Positions 1 through 10,798 of a stretch of 64,000 nt of DNA are shown piece after piece. The translations under genes were made by a program, and so were the position numbers. Below the pieces are notes generated by a model. The model saw only the letters and a program-made list of their open reading frames with translations, ran no database searches and was not told where the DNA came from. Numbering within the stretch: the first letter of the stretch is position 1; each line of letters begins with the position of its first letter. Source of the stretch: Zygnema cylindricum (taxonomy: Eukaryota; Streptophyta; Zygnematophyceae; Zygnematales; Zygnemataceae); the NCBI GenBank assembly GCA_037447655.1, contig JBBHKE010001190.1:1-64000 (forward strand), in the 5' to 3' direction.

Positions 1-403
1 CGCCCTCTCTCTCTCCTCTCCCTCTCTCGCCCCCTCTCTCTCTCCTTCCCCTCTCTCTCCCTCCCCCTACTCTTCCTGAACGTCTCCACGGAACTGTTTG
101 AGCCTAGTATCAGAACTAACTCTCCCTCTCTCCCTCCGTCCCTCCCTTCCTCCTTCCCTCTCTTTCTATTCCTCTCCCTCTCCCTCTCTCTTTCCCTTTC
201 CCTCCCCTCCCTTTCTCCCTCTCACTCCCTCTCTCTCTCCCTCTCTCCCTCTCTCCTCCCTTTCTCTCTCTCCCTCTCTCTCTCCCTCCCTCCAGCAACC
301 TCCCCCTCAACATCTCCTCAGAACTTTTTGAGCCAAGTATCAGTTCTAACCCCCTCCCCCTTCCCCCTCTCCCACACTCTCCCTCCCCCCACCCCTCCCC
401 CAG
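1..403 (+). repeat. CT-rich tract with two partial copies of a downstream exon start
   Basis: Almost pure C/T sequence (CCCTCTCT variants) forms the 3' end of an intron of the gene that continues at 404. It is broken by two short non-repetitive islands, about 74-112 and 298-348. Both resemble the start of the exon at 404: they encode LN(V/I)S(T/S)ELFEP, as the real exon does. They look like tandem copies of the exon's 5' edge, probably made by slippage or unequal exchange in the CT tract. The long Ser/Pro/Leu-rich reading frames here are a composition artefact. Confidence 0.75.
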
Positions 404-2913
404 CTACCTCCCCCTCAACATTTCCACGGAACTTTTTGAGCCCGGTCTCCATCTCACTTCGGACGCCAATCAAAGAGTTTTGGAAAGTTGCCCGAGTTTT
501 CCGTATGCTCGACATTTTCAGGATTTTGGGGTGGAAATAGCCTCACGGTTGGCGAATTTACCCAAGGTAAAATTTAGAAACTTTTCTTGTTTTTTTTTCT
601 CTTTCTCGCTTTTTTTTGTTTTTTTCCGGTTTTTTTCTGTTTTTTTGGGTTTTTTTTGGGTAAGAATGGGAAATTTGTGGGGAATTTGAAAACAGGTAAG
701 GTAAAAACCGGGATTTGAAGGAAAAAACGGTGGGAATTGGTGAAAAAACGAGGAAAAAACGGGCAAGGACCATGAAAATACCTGGAACAAAAATGGAGGA
801 ATGAGGAAATAGTGATAAAACTATGAAACTGAAATAAAATTTGAAAAAACGGAAAAAACCAGGGAAAACTCAAAGAATACGGGGAAGCAGGAAGTGGGAA
901 AAACAGGAATAATAGGGAAAATCGAGGAAAAACCCGTGAAAAAAGCAGGAAAAAGTCAAAAAATAATGAAAAACTGGGTAAAAAACCCCGAGAAAATGTG
1001 GAAAATGGTGGAAAAAACAAGAAAAGCAGGGAATAAAAGTGAAAAAAAGGAGAAAAATTGGCATAAATTGGGAAACAACGGACACGACAGGATTAAAACA
1101 TCCTTAAAAGGGGAAAAGACCAGGAAAAACGGTTAAACTATAAGGAAACTGAAAAAATAACCCGATTAAACTGGAATAAAACTGGGAAAAACTGGAAAAA
1201 TTAAGATAAATGGTGATTTTTTTTATTTTTTTTTCTTTTCCAGACAGACGGACACAATGGGGGTTTATATTATCGAGCTCGCGATCCATTTTCTATGGGA
1301 AGAATCCGTACCCCTTTGGCTCGACCAGATTTATTAAATTTGGCATTATTTGATAAAGTACAATATCACCTGAAGGTACGAATTTTGTTTGTTTCTGCAG
1401 AATAATGTACTCGCAGTTGAAATTTAAATAAGAAAAATTCACAAGTCCCTGAAAAACCATAAAAAATCCTAAAATTTCCACTGATTTTTTCATGCAAAAA
1501 ATGTACCTTGAATGAGGTTTTTTCAAACTTGAAATTATTATTTTCTTAAATTTTTTTTTTTTTTTTTCTGAAGTGTTTTAGAAAAAAAGCTGTTTTTGAA
1601 TATGGCGTTATAGAGTATTAAAAAAGGAATAAACAGTTTTTTTAAATTAAAGTAGTAAAATATACCAATAATAATACAATTTAAAGAAAAAAATAAAATA
1701 ATAAATGAAAATATATGTGTGTGTGTGCGCGTGCGTGCGTGCGTGAAGTTAGTCTCCAAATCTCAAAAGTGAACAAGAATCTCTAAAAAACCCAACAGGG
1801 GCAGAAATTTGAACGGTGCAGGTGATTTCCGTTCTCCGTAACTTAACGGAAGTTGTGGCGTGGTCCATTCAACGGAACTTCCATGCGAATGACGTAGGAC
1901 TGCAAGTACGGTTTTTTTTGTTTCGGTTACCGTTGTTGTTATTATTGTTCGTTTGGTTGTTTTTTTTCTTTCCTTTTTAGGTTCGTTTTTGTTTTTTGAT
2001 TTCATCTTTGTTTTTGTTTTCGTTTGCAATTTCGTTTGTGTTTTCGCTTTTGTTTATATTTTTGTTTCCTGTTTTGCTTTCGTTTTCATTTCCATTCTCA
2101 ATTTTGTATTTGTTTTAATTTATGTTAGTCTCTTTCCACCCTCTCTTTCTCTCCCTCAACCATCTTCGCATAAAAAACTTAACTATGTAGAATAGTCCGA
2201 ATGAGCTGTCGAATACTGTAAGAAGACGGTCTTTCTCCCTCGCTCTCTCGCCCCCCCTCCCTCGCTCTCCCTCCACATCTGGTGTATCTGGACCTCTCCC
2301 ACTTTCTCTTCCTCTCCCTCTCCTATGCTCCCCCACTCCCTCTCCCTCTCCTTCTCCCTTTCCCTCTCCCTCTCCTTCTCCCTCTCCCTCTCCCTCTCCT
2401 TCTCCCCTTCTCCCTCTCCATCTCCCGCTCCCTTTCCCTCTCCCTCCCCCTCCCCCTCTCCCTCCTCTCCCCCTTTGCCCCTTCCAACGAGTGTCACAAC
2501 TACAACCCAGTCTGGTGTGCACTTAGTGTCCCAGAGGTGGTGTCTGCAACAAAGAGAACCCTAGGGTGTGCATATAGTCCGACAGGGTTGTGTCTGCAAC
2601 AAAAAATCCGATGGAAGTCTGACTGGGGCAGTGTCTGCAACAGAAACCATAGGTTGTGTGAATAGTCTGACAGGGTTGTGTTTGCAACACCAGGTGCGTC
2701 TAGTGGAGGACAGTCTGGTGTACCTGGACGCGCAGCTCCGGATGATGCCGTGCGGGAAGTACGCCGTGGTGGGACTGGAACAGCTGCTGGAGGAGCCGCA
2801 GGTAGGAACTCTCTCTCTCTCTTGCTCGCTCTTGATCTCTTGATCTCTCTCTCTCTCACAATCTCTCTCTCGATCTCTCTCTCTCGTGATCCCTCTCTTG
2901 TGATCCCTCTCTC

Positions 2914-3001
<88 letters not shown>

Positions 3002-4423
3002 CCCCTCCTTCCCTCCACCCGTCTCCCTCCCCTTCTCCCTTCCCCCCTCCATCCCTCCTCCCTCCTTCCTCTCACTATCCCCCTCCCCCCCTCTCCCCTC
3101 CCTCTCCCCCTCCCTCCCCCCTCCCTCCCCCTCCCTCCCCCCTCTCCCTCCCTCTCCCCCCCTCTTGCTCTCCCTCTATCTCTCTCCCCCCCTCTCTCTC
3201 CCCCTCTCTCCCTTTCTCCCCCTCTCTGTCTCTCTTTCCCTCTATCCCCCCCTCCCGCCCTCCCTCTCTCCCTCTCCCCGCCCTCTCTCTCTCCCCTTCT
3301 CTCCCTTTCTTCCCTACTCTCTAGCTCCCTCGCCATCCACCCCCCCTCCCTCCCTCTCCCTCCCTCTCTCCTTCCCCTTTCACCAGTCAGTTCTTTTCTC
3401 CTCAATTTCTCTTTTGTCCTTTCCCTCCTATCCCTCTCCCTCCTTGCTCCCTCCTCCTTCCTCCTTTCTCTCTCTTCCTCTCTCATCTCACCCTCTCCCT
3501 CTTGCATTTTCACTCTCCCTCTTGTTCTTCTCTCTGTTCCATCATGTCTGTTTTTTTTCCTTCTTTTCCTTCCCGTCCCTTCCCTTCCTTTCCCTTCCCT
3601 TTTCTTCCCTTTCCTTCCCTTTCCTTCCCTTCCCTTCCCTTCCCTTCCCTTCCCTTTCCTTCCCTTCCCTTCCCTTCCCTTTTCTTCCATTCCTCCTTCC
3701 CTTTTCTTCCCTTTTCTTCCATTCCTCCCTTCCCTTTTCTTCCCTTCCCTTCCCTTTTCTTCCCTTTTCTTCCATTCCTCCCTTCCCTTTTCTTCCCTTC
3801 CCTTTACTTCCATTCCCTTTTCTTCCCTTCCCTTCCCTTCCCTTTTCTTCCCTTCCCTCCCCTTTTCTTCCCTTTTCTTCCCTTTTCTTCCCTTCCCTCC
3901 TCTTTTCTTCCCTTTTCTTCCCTTCCCTTCCCTTCCCTTCCCGTCCTACCCCTCCTCTCCGCTCCCCTGCCCTCCCCTCCCCTCCCTTCCCATTGCGGGC
4001 ATAAAATCAGTTTTTCAACCTTTCTCTTTCTGCCTCTCCCCCTCCCCTCCTCCCTCTCCCTCACTTTCTCCCCCTACCCCTCCCTCCTTCTCCCCCCTTT
4101 CTCTTTCTCCTCTCTCTCCCCCCCTTTTTTTTGGCCCTAAAAATATATTTTTTTGCCCCCCTTTTTTTTTGGTAATACAGACAGTGGCTGGGTCTTTAGC
4201 AAATTTTTTGGAGCTGCCCGGAGTTGGAACCGAGGAAGTTTTAAAAGCTTTGCGGGCAGCGAGAAGTTCTTGGTTATCTCCTCCTTTGCAGCAGCTGCCC
4301 GCATTTCATGGGCAGCCCGTAGAAAAGTTTTTTGATCTCCGAAGTCCAATGTGGCCTCTTTTTTCGGCTTCTCAAAATGTCGGATTTTTCTCTCCAGCAA
4401 AGCCATTGGATTGGCCCTCATAA
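404..4423 (+). CDS. Unknown plant protein, C-terminal five exons (5' end outside window)
   Basis: Five exons join in one open frame: 404-566, 1244-1375, 1822-1905, 2694-2801 and 4181-4423. All have AG acceptors and GT donors (gtaaaa, gtacga, gtacgg, gtagga). The first exon starts one base into a codon; the later junctions are all phase 0, and the four whole exons are exact multiples of 3 (132, 84, 108 and 243 nt, TAA included). Together they give the last 242 residues. Recognisable stretches are YLPLNISTELFEPG, GLYYRARDPFSMGRIRTP, VLRNLTEVVAWSIQRNF, LRMMPCGKYAVVGLEQLLEE and the C-terminus PAKPLDWPS. The sequence looks soluble and mostly helical, with no membrane segment, zinc finger or P-loop seen. 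I do not recognise the family. Agreement of frame over five exons makes a real, intact gene likely. Introns are 0.4-1.4 kb and T- or CT-rich. An AATAAA lies about 465 bases after the stop, at 4888. Confidence 0.72.
2226..2485 (+). repeat. CT-rich microsatellite in intron 3
   Basis: Imperfect CCCTCT / CTCCTTCTCC repeats within intron 3 (1906-2693) of the unknown gene. Intron 3 also holds diverged repeats of a phrase like GTCTGACAGGGTTGTGTCTG between about 2510 and 2690, spaced 40-60 bases apart, just before the acceptor at 2693. Confidence 0.8.
2808..4137 (+). repeat. 1.3-kb polypyrimidine tract filling intron 4
   Basis: Intron 4 (2802-4180) is almost entirely C and T on the sense strand: a run of about 90 bases of pure (CT)n near 2908-2998, then CCCTCC-type repeats, then a CCCTT / TTTTCTTCC pentamer-like array from about 3560 to 3940. 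The opposite strand is pure purine. Long reading frames on both strands are products of the repeat. Confidence 0.9.
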
Positions 4424-4450
4424 ATTTTTTTTTTCTTTTTTTTTTTTTTC

Positions 4451-4498
<48 letters not shown>

Positions 4499-4960
4499 CT
4501 TTTTTTTTCCTTTTTTTTTTTTTTTTTTGGGATTTTTTTTTTTTTTAAAGTTTGTAGGCAGTTTAATTTCCAAATGTATAAACTTCGGTATTTTCAAAAA
4601 ATGAAATTATTCGGTTGTTTGTGCATTTCAAGGATGATGACAATTCCTTTTTTTGTTTGTTTTTTTTTTTCGATTTTTTTATATCCTCTTTAAAGTGAGG
4701 AAATGTCATGAATGTATTCTTGTAGTATTTCGTTTTGTTTAAGTTTGGGAATTGGAAAGAATCTCTTGTCTTTAAGCTTATTTTTGTTAATACTATTTTT
4801 GTTGCTATCTATTAGAACAAAAAAAGACAAAGAAAAAACAATGTCTTATGATGATTGTTATGGACATAGAATGCGTTTTATACATCAAATAAAGGATAAT
4901 AATAATAATAATAATAATAAGGGTATGTAGGAATCACCCACCTTTACTAGTACTAAACGC
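4424..4960. repeat. Poly-T tract and AT-rich 3' flank of the unknown gene
   Basis: Just after the stop lies a T-rich block (about 4425-4547, with runs of more than 40 T). An AATAAA at 4888 and an (ATA)n run at 4897-4919 follow. No coding signal was seen. Confidence 0.7.
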
Positions 4961-5880
4961 GTAAATTCCGTACAAATTTTGTGCAAAATCCGTACAATAC
5001 GTGTATAGCCAGATGCAGCGTTTCCACTCGTTTTCGCAGTTTTGAACTACCGTACGGCTGTCACTGCGTTCCGGCTAGTTGCAGTTAAAATACCGCAGTT
5101 TGAAAATCTAGTTTTAAGCCGTCCGATGCAGGATCACAACGGGGCTATGAAAGTTAATCGTTTAATGGACTCGTCCAGGGAGACTTAAGCCGTCCGATTC
5201 ACGGTACTTGCAGATCTATAGGGTTGTCCAGATTTACTAAATTTTGTAAATTCGCACTTTTTGCACTACAGTAATGTACGGTTATCACGGCTGTCTGGAT
5301 AGTTGCAAAGTTATATATCGTAGCTTAAAACTCTACAGTTTTTTCAAGCCGTCCGATACAAGATCGTAACCTGCTGTGGGGGGGAATCTAATCCTTTATT
5401 GGACGTGGTCCTGCAAGGCTGGTGCTAGCCGTCCGATGCAGGATCCTACATATTTATTTGTACGGTTGTCCAGCTTTACTAGATTTTGTGGCATTTGGAG
5501 GACAGCAAATCGAGACCGTTCATAACAGTACAGTACGTCAGCGGCTCGATACAGGTTAGAAAAAATACATCCTAGCCTTCCGATCATTTTACCTTCATTT
5601 CCGGTAAATACTAAATAGTACTTTAGCTTTGGGTTTCTTCTTATTCCCAAGCCGTCCATTCAGGAATGAGGAATGTATCTTACGAACCATCGTATAGCAG
5701 TACACAAGTCGTACATAAAGTCGTACATTTTTTTGCCCTCCAAATACTAAACCCCTTATCAGAGCTATACGTACTTTCTGTACGAATCTACAACCCTAAA
5801 AAGTACTCACAAACCGTCCGATCATGAGTACCATAAACAATTTAACGTCAGCCGTTCGATCTGAAGTCTTTGTTTTGTCG
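4961..5880. repeat. Diverged direct repeats containing GCCGTCCGAT
   Basis: The motif GCCGTCCGAT or a close variant recurs near 5117, 5191, 5345, 5429, 5646 and 5816. A longer diverged unit repeats at about 230-240 bases: TTGTCCAGATTTACTAAATT near 5225 matches TTGTCCAGCTTTACTAGATT near 5466. GTAC-containing words such as CGTACG and GTACAA are also dense. No gene is supported. Confidence 0.55.
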
Positions 5881-8238
5881 TTTCAATTTTCCCTGAATGG
5901 CTGAGTTCAGGGTTTTGCAATCTTCTCTTTTGAGTTTTGACAGTTTCTCTGGTCTCTTGAAAGTCTAGAAGTCTCTCTCTCCTTTTTCTTTATCTATAAA
6001 GCAATAAAAGCTGAGATTTCTTGCCAAAATTAATAAATTATGACTCTGTATCGATTTAACTGTCTTTACTTTTAATATCTTTTAAGGTTTTTAACTTTAG
6101 TTTGTTTTCTGCAGATTTTGCTAGTTTTTCTAGTTCTCATTTGTTTTTTTTCGTTGTTTTTGTTTTATGAGTGTAAGTTTGTAATTTGTCCTTTCTGCGA
6201 ATCTATGTAAATATGTTAAACTGTAACTGACTCAAATTTGGCATTTATGAGAGGATTTGAAAAGAGTGTCTTTTTTTTTTTTTTTTGTTCCTGATTCGTT
6301 TTTGAATTCTCCATTATTCTTTATTTATTTGTTCCAAAGCCATAGTAGTTCGTTAGTAAATTATTTGCAATAAGGTATAATGCTCAGGTTTAGAAAGTTT
6401 GTTTTTTCCTTTTTTTTTAAAAGAGGAAAAATCGAGAGGAAGACCAGCTCTTAAGGGGTGACAAAATGTGACACTTGTCACACTTGTGACATTTGTCCCG
6501 TAATGTGACATTCAGTGACATTTGACACACCGAAACCTGTCACATTACGTGACATTTGTCACCTTTTTGAAAAAAGGTGAGAATGTGTGAATATCTGTTT
6601 GAATCCCTTGTAAAATTTGGTGTTTTTTTCATGTTTTTTTTTTTTTTTTTGCTTTACTGCAAATTTTTCAAACTGCATATAAAACATTTCACTATTAAAT
6701 TAGTAAATATCAAATACAGAAAAACATTACAGTACATTATTATTATTTTTATTTAATTACACCAAAAGTTTTTGCTACATTGTCTACATTAGATTTTATC
6801 CGTTTTGTGACAGATTTTGTTGAAAATGTGTTTTTTTCTGTATTTAAAAAAAATAATCGATTAGTTTTCAATAAACATCAATTTTCACAGATTTAATATT
6901 GAATTTTAGGTTATTGCAATTTTTTTTAAGCCCACATCCATTTCTGTTTTTTCAAAAAATGATGAATGAAATATCAAGTAAATAGTTGATAAATTGACAT
7001 TGTTTTTTTTTTAAGCGCACCTCAGCGGCCATCGCTGTTTTCCCATTGGCCATGAGCTCTAGAGGGTGCGCAAAAATAATAAAAATAAGCCATTTTCAGT
7101 GTGGAAAAGACTTCTTTTTGTCTTTTCTCTTTGATTATTGCACACATTTTGTGATTTTCCTACAGAAATAATTCTTGAGATTTTCTTCTTTCGTTGTTTT
7201 GCTTTTGAACTCATTTTGTGTTTTTATTTTTTTTTTTTTTTTTTTACTTTTAATTTCATTTTGAGGTTTTCTCTATCCTGATTTTTTTAGGGTATTATCT
7301 TAGAAAGTTTTTTAGTCCATTTTAAAAATGCTTTTGATTTGAGGAGATCGTTGTTGTTGATGTTTGTTTTGTTTTGTTTGTTTTGTTTTGTTTTGTTTTT
7401 CTGAACGTTTCAGGTAATACCGTGGAAAAAAAATCGTAAACAAACTCGAGAATCGGAAATAATCTCTTCGAATTTGATGAGTTTTTTAAGGTGTTTTGGA
7501 AAAGATTTTAAAAAGATTAGTTAGTGACAATTTTGCATACGAGTTTTATAGGTAGTTTATTTGAAATAGTTTATTCAAAATAGTTTATTTATAATTGTTT
7601 ATTTATTTTAGTTCATTTATTTCAGTTTATTTAGAATGATCTATTTAAAATAGTTAAAAATAGTTTATCCAAATTGTAGGCCTCAATGTAATTTTTGTGA
7701 CAGAATCAATTGTAATTTTCACTTTTTTTTTTTTTGTAATGAAACAAATTCCTCTGTACATCCTTGTAAATAATAAATATCCTGATCCTTGTAAATACTT
7801 TAAATGAGTCTTATATTTGTTTTTAATCGTTGTTTGAGAAATATCCCTTTTTATTTTTTTTAGGGCTTTTTAGTTATTCCTAGGCTATTGTGGAAAAAAC
7901 CCCTATTTTTTCATAGTCTTGTAAAAATTCCTATTTTATTTTATTTTACTACTTTTTTAAGATGGAAGTCTTCTCAGAATTAGTATTTTGAGAATCCCTC
8001 TTTTTTTTTCGCATTTGAGGGTGTGAATTTAACAACGAGGGAAGAAGGGGGAGCCTGGCTGGCCAACCTTGGAGAGGGGGGGAGAGGGAGAGGGAGGGGT
8101 AGGAGAAGAGGAAGGAGGAAGGAATGGGGGAGGAGGGAGAGGGCTGGGAGAAGGGCCGCAAAATTATTATAGTTTACATTTTTTTTTTAAGAGGTCTTTT
8201 TTTTTTAAGGTTTGTTTTTGTTGTTTTGTCTTTTTTTT
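5881..8238. other. AT-rich intergenic DNA without recognisable genes
   Basis: T-rich and A-rich sequence with many homopolymer runs. Apart from the foldback at 6453-6567 I see only simple repeats: TTTGT around 7370-7400, diverged TAGTTTATTTA units at about 7555-7670, and a purine-rich patch at 8035-8150. No open frame with coding character was found. Confidence 0.6.
6453..6567. repeat. Small foldback built of TGACA / TGTCA words
   Basis: The left arm begins AAGGGGTGACAAAATGTGAC; the right arm, read from the other strand, begins AAAAGGTGACAAATGTCACG. The arms pair imperfectly, and the roughly 115-bp block contains about ten TGACA or TGTCA words in both orientations. It resembles a very small foldback or MITE remnant. 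No clear target duplication was found. Confidence 0.5.
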
Positions 8239-9363
8239 ACTGGCACTACTTTTTCTTTAAGGATATGACAATGGGCATTGAACTGTATAATGCCATTGGG
8301 GGAAAATGATAAGACAAAACTCGAACAATGTATCGCCGATAAACTGTACAAAATGGTCAAGTTAGTGCAATTCCTAGTATAAATGAACAGCGGCGCACGG
8401 TTCATTCAATTTTCATGTGTAAATAACTTTCGAGAAAAAATATTTAATATTATTGTAATTTTAATTATTCAACGATTCACATGTGATTAACTAAATTGTG
8501 TATTGCTTGCGACACATAAATGTGGACAAGCAAAATCAAATATTTTACAAACATTTGTGGATACAATTTATCACCATCTCTTAGTAGTTTGATATGATTC
8601 GGCTCATTTTGAGTGGGTTCTTGTGTGATGAAAGATAAAAGAGATCCCTACCGAGCCTTGTTTTCCAAATGTATTTAAAAGTCTTGTTGTGGTCCTCGCC
8701 GTCCACGGCAAATAATACGCTTACGGTTAAGGCCTATAGGATGGGATGACGACAAACTTAACTTTGTTTTTTTAATATGAATGCGCAAGGGCCTAATACA
8801 TTGTACTTTTTTCAACGTCTTTCGCACTTTTTGGAGTTAGACAACTTCGAACGTAAAATATCAAAACCACGCATTTCATATGGATGTTACATGTAGCGCA
8901 TACAACAACGCGTTTTTCACGCATCGCAACGATGCTAACCACAAAGATTCTTTGTTTGAATGTTGAAAATTTGTCCATTTTACATGTAGCGCATACAACA
9001 ACGCGTTTTTCACGCATCGCAACGATGCTAACCACAAAGATTCTTTGTTTGAGTGTTGAAATTTTGTCCATTTCGAGGTGTTTAATATAAAACGGGATCG
9101 TTGAATCGTTTACATCGATCCGTCGGTCCTAAACTTGTCACAAGCAGTGTGTTTTCATCAAATTTCATATCACATTAAATGTCATACAAGAGATCTTGTC
9201 CATCATTGGTCTTTACGATTGTGGACCTTATTTAGTAAGAGTATTCATATAACATATCTCCTTTAGTTTTTTGTTTGGGTAGTTATTTGGGGTAATCATC
9301 TAAGTGTTTAATTACATAATTATTAGGACTTGGTGTTATGAACTTTTGATTCTTGTAATGGTT
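8239..9363. repeat. 1.1-kb dispersed repeat, copy 1
   Basis: Matches 22270-23290 in the same orientation over its whole length, from ACTGGCACTA to the TTATGAA...TTGTAATGG region. The two copies differ by scattered substitutions and by a 93-bp duplication found only here (8888-9073). No terminal inverted repeats or coding domains were recognised, so it may be a non-autonomous element or a segmental duplicate. Confidence 0.75.
8888..9073. repeat. 93-bp tandem duplication (two units)
   Basis: Units 8888-8980 and 8981-9073 are almost identical (TACATGTAGCGCATACAACA at the start of each). The related repeat at 22270-23290 has a single unit, so the duplication arose after the two copies separated. 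The period is a multiple of 3, so a minus-strand frame (9071-8793, 92 codons; 61 codons in the other copy) stays open through it; I do not regard that frame as a proven gene. Confidence 0.85.
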
Positions 9364-10257
9364 TAACGTTTTTTGTTATTTTTTCTCTTAGTTGTACTCA
9401 AATGGTTTTTTCCATTGCGCGTTTGACGGTAAAGTTGTTCTTAATTTTGGTGTTCTCCATTTTGTTTACCCTTTGTGACGCTATCTTGACGCACCGTTAT
9501 GTGTTTCACGCAAAACTTTGTCTCATGGTAATCGCTTAATTCTTTCGTGGGTTCGTAAGACTATTGGTCGAGGGCAACATTTTGCTGAATTAAAACTACA
9601 AATTTAGGGAGGCAAGTGGATTCAAAATCAACTCTTGATGATGTACGGTGCGACCAAAAAAATCTACCCTTACTTCTTTTAATTGGACTTTCAATTTTGA
9701 AATATCGAGCATAGATGGGCTTTTTGAGGTTCGTTGGTGTACAGACTATAGCCCTTTTCTTAATTTTCCTTCATGGACTTTTTTACCCCCTCTCCCTTTA
9801 GATGAAAGGTAACGTGTATTGTATTTGATGCAAAAGCGCGTCGGTGTCGCATATCGAGATATTTCAAATCGGCAAAACAAGAGCGCCTCTATATCGCGTA
9901 TCTACGATTTTTCCAAAATTCCGTGGTGTGTGGCGATATATCGGCTGCAGTGCAGTTCACTTAAGGAGTCATCAATTGCTTACGTGACGGCGACTGACTT
10001 TTTTTATTTTTTCGCGCTCCTTTTTCTTTAGGAGCTCAGTTTTTTTTCGAGCTCTTTTCAAAATTTTTAATTTCGCGCGTATTTTTGTTTTCTTGTTTTC
10101 CCGCCTCGGCTGCTTAAAAACCTCTTGTACGCACGATTCTTAAGGATATTCTGGCTTGTGTGTAGATATTGGGGACTCCAGAATCAAATCTGGATCCAAT
10201 CTTTGTCGTATCACATCTATCCGTACAAATGGCCGCGGTAAGGACAGTCGGAAGCTA
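9364..10257. other. Intergenic DNA, no gene seen
   Basis: Mixed-composition sequence with stops in all frames and no domain. It may be a continuation of the dispersed repeat that is absent from the other copy, which ends at a Copia insertion. Confidence 0.4.
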
Positions 10258-10796
10258 CACCGCGCATCGTTATTAGTGTCAAAGTTTAAATAGTGTGTAA
10301 GTAAATATACCGTCATTGACGCTAATTAATAATTTGAAAATTAAAATAAAAAAGGTTTATTCTAATTTCAGTGTTAACGCTAATTTGGAACAGCAAAAAT
10401 GGAAAATTTTCTGTACGATTATATACATTATTATATGTATCCGTACAAAATATTAAAAATCGTACATCGTAGTGAAATTTAAATATCCGTACATGTCAGA
10501 CTTATTTACATGTCAGACCAATCCCGTTTTTTTAGCGCACGTTCCTATGCGAACGCGTCCGATTTAATTCATTTTTTGTAAAATTATCACTTAAAAAGGT
10601 ACATTTATGTACGGTCTGACATCGACCGTACACCACACTATTTACATATTAATGTACTTTCATTCTGTACGCTAATTTGTACGGAACCTCAATTAACGTC
10701 AAGGAAAAATTAAAATCACGTATACTATTTTTGGAAAAAAGTCAAAATTTTAAGAACCCAAATTAGTGACCTTGACACTAATAACGATGCGCGGTG
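10258..10796. mobile_element. MITE with TA target duplication (Tc1/mariner-like ends)
   Basis: The left end CACCGCGCATCGTTATTAGT has an exact inverted copy at the right end (ACTAATAACGATGCGCGGTG, through 10796); the match runs on to about 25 bp. TA dinucleotides flank both sides (10256-10257 and 10797-10798). The 539-bp interior has no coding capacity and is rich in CCGTACA words. The tips match those of the element at 33058-33472 (CACCGTGAATCGCTATTAG), so they belong to one family. The superfamily is inferred from the TA duplication. Confidence 0.85.
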
Positions 10797-10798
10797 TA

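Noticed and set aside
2500-4423. Very long Ser/Pro/Leu/Phe-rich (plus) and Gly/Glu/Arg/Lys-rich (minus) reading frames
   Set aside because: They are products of uninterrupted CT/GA repeats in an intron. Only the last 243 bases on the plus strand (after the acceptor at 4180) have coding character.
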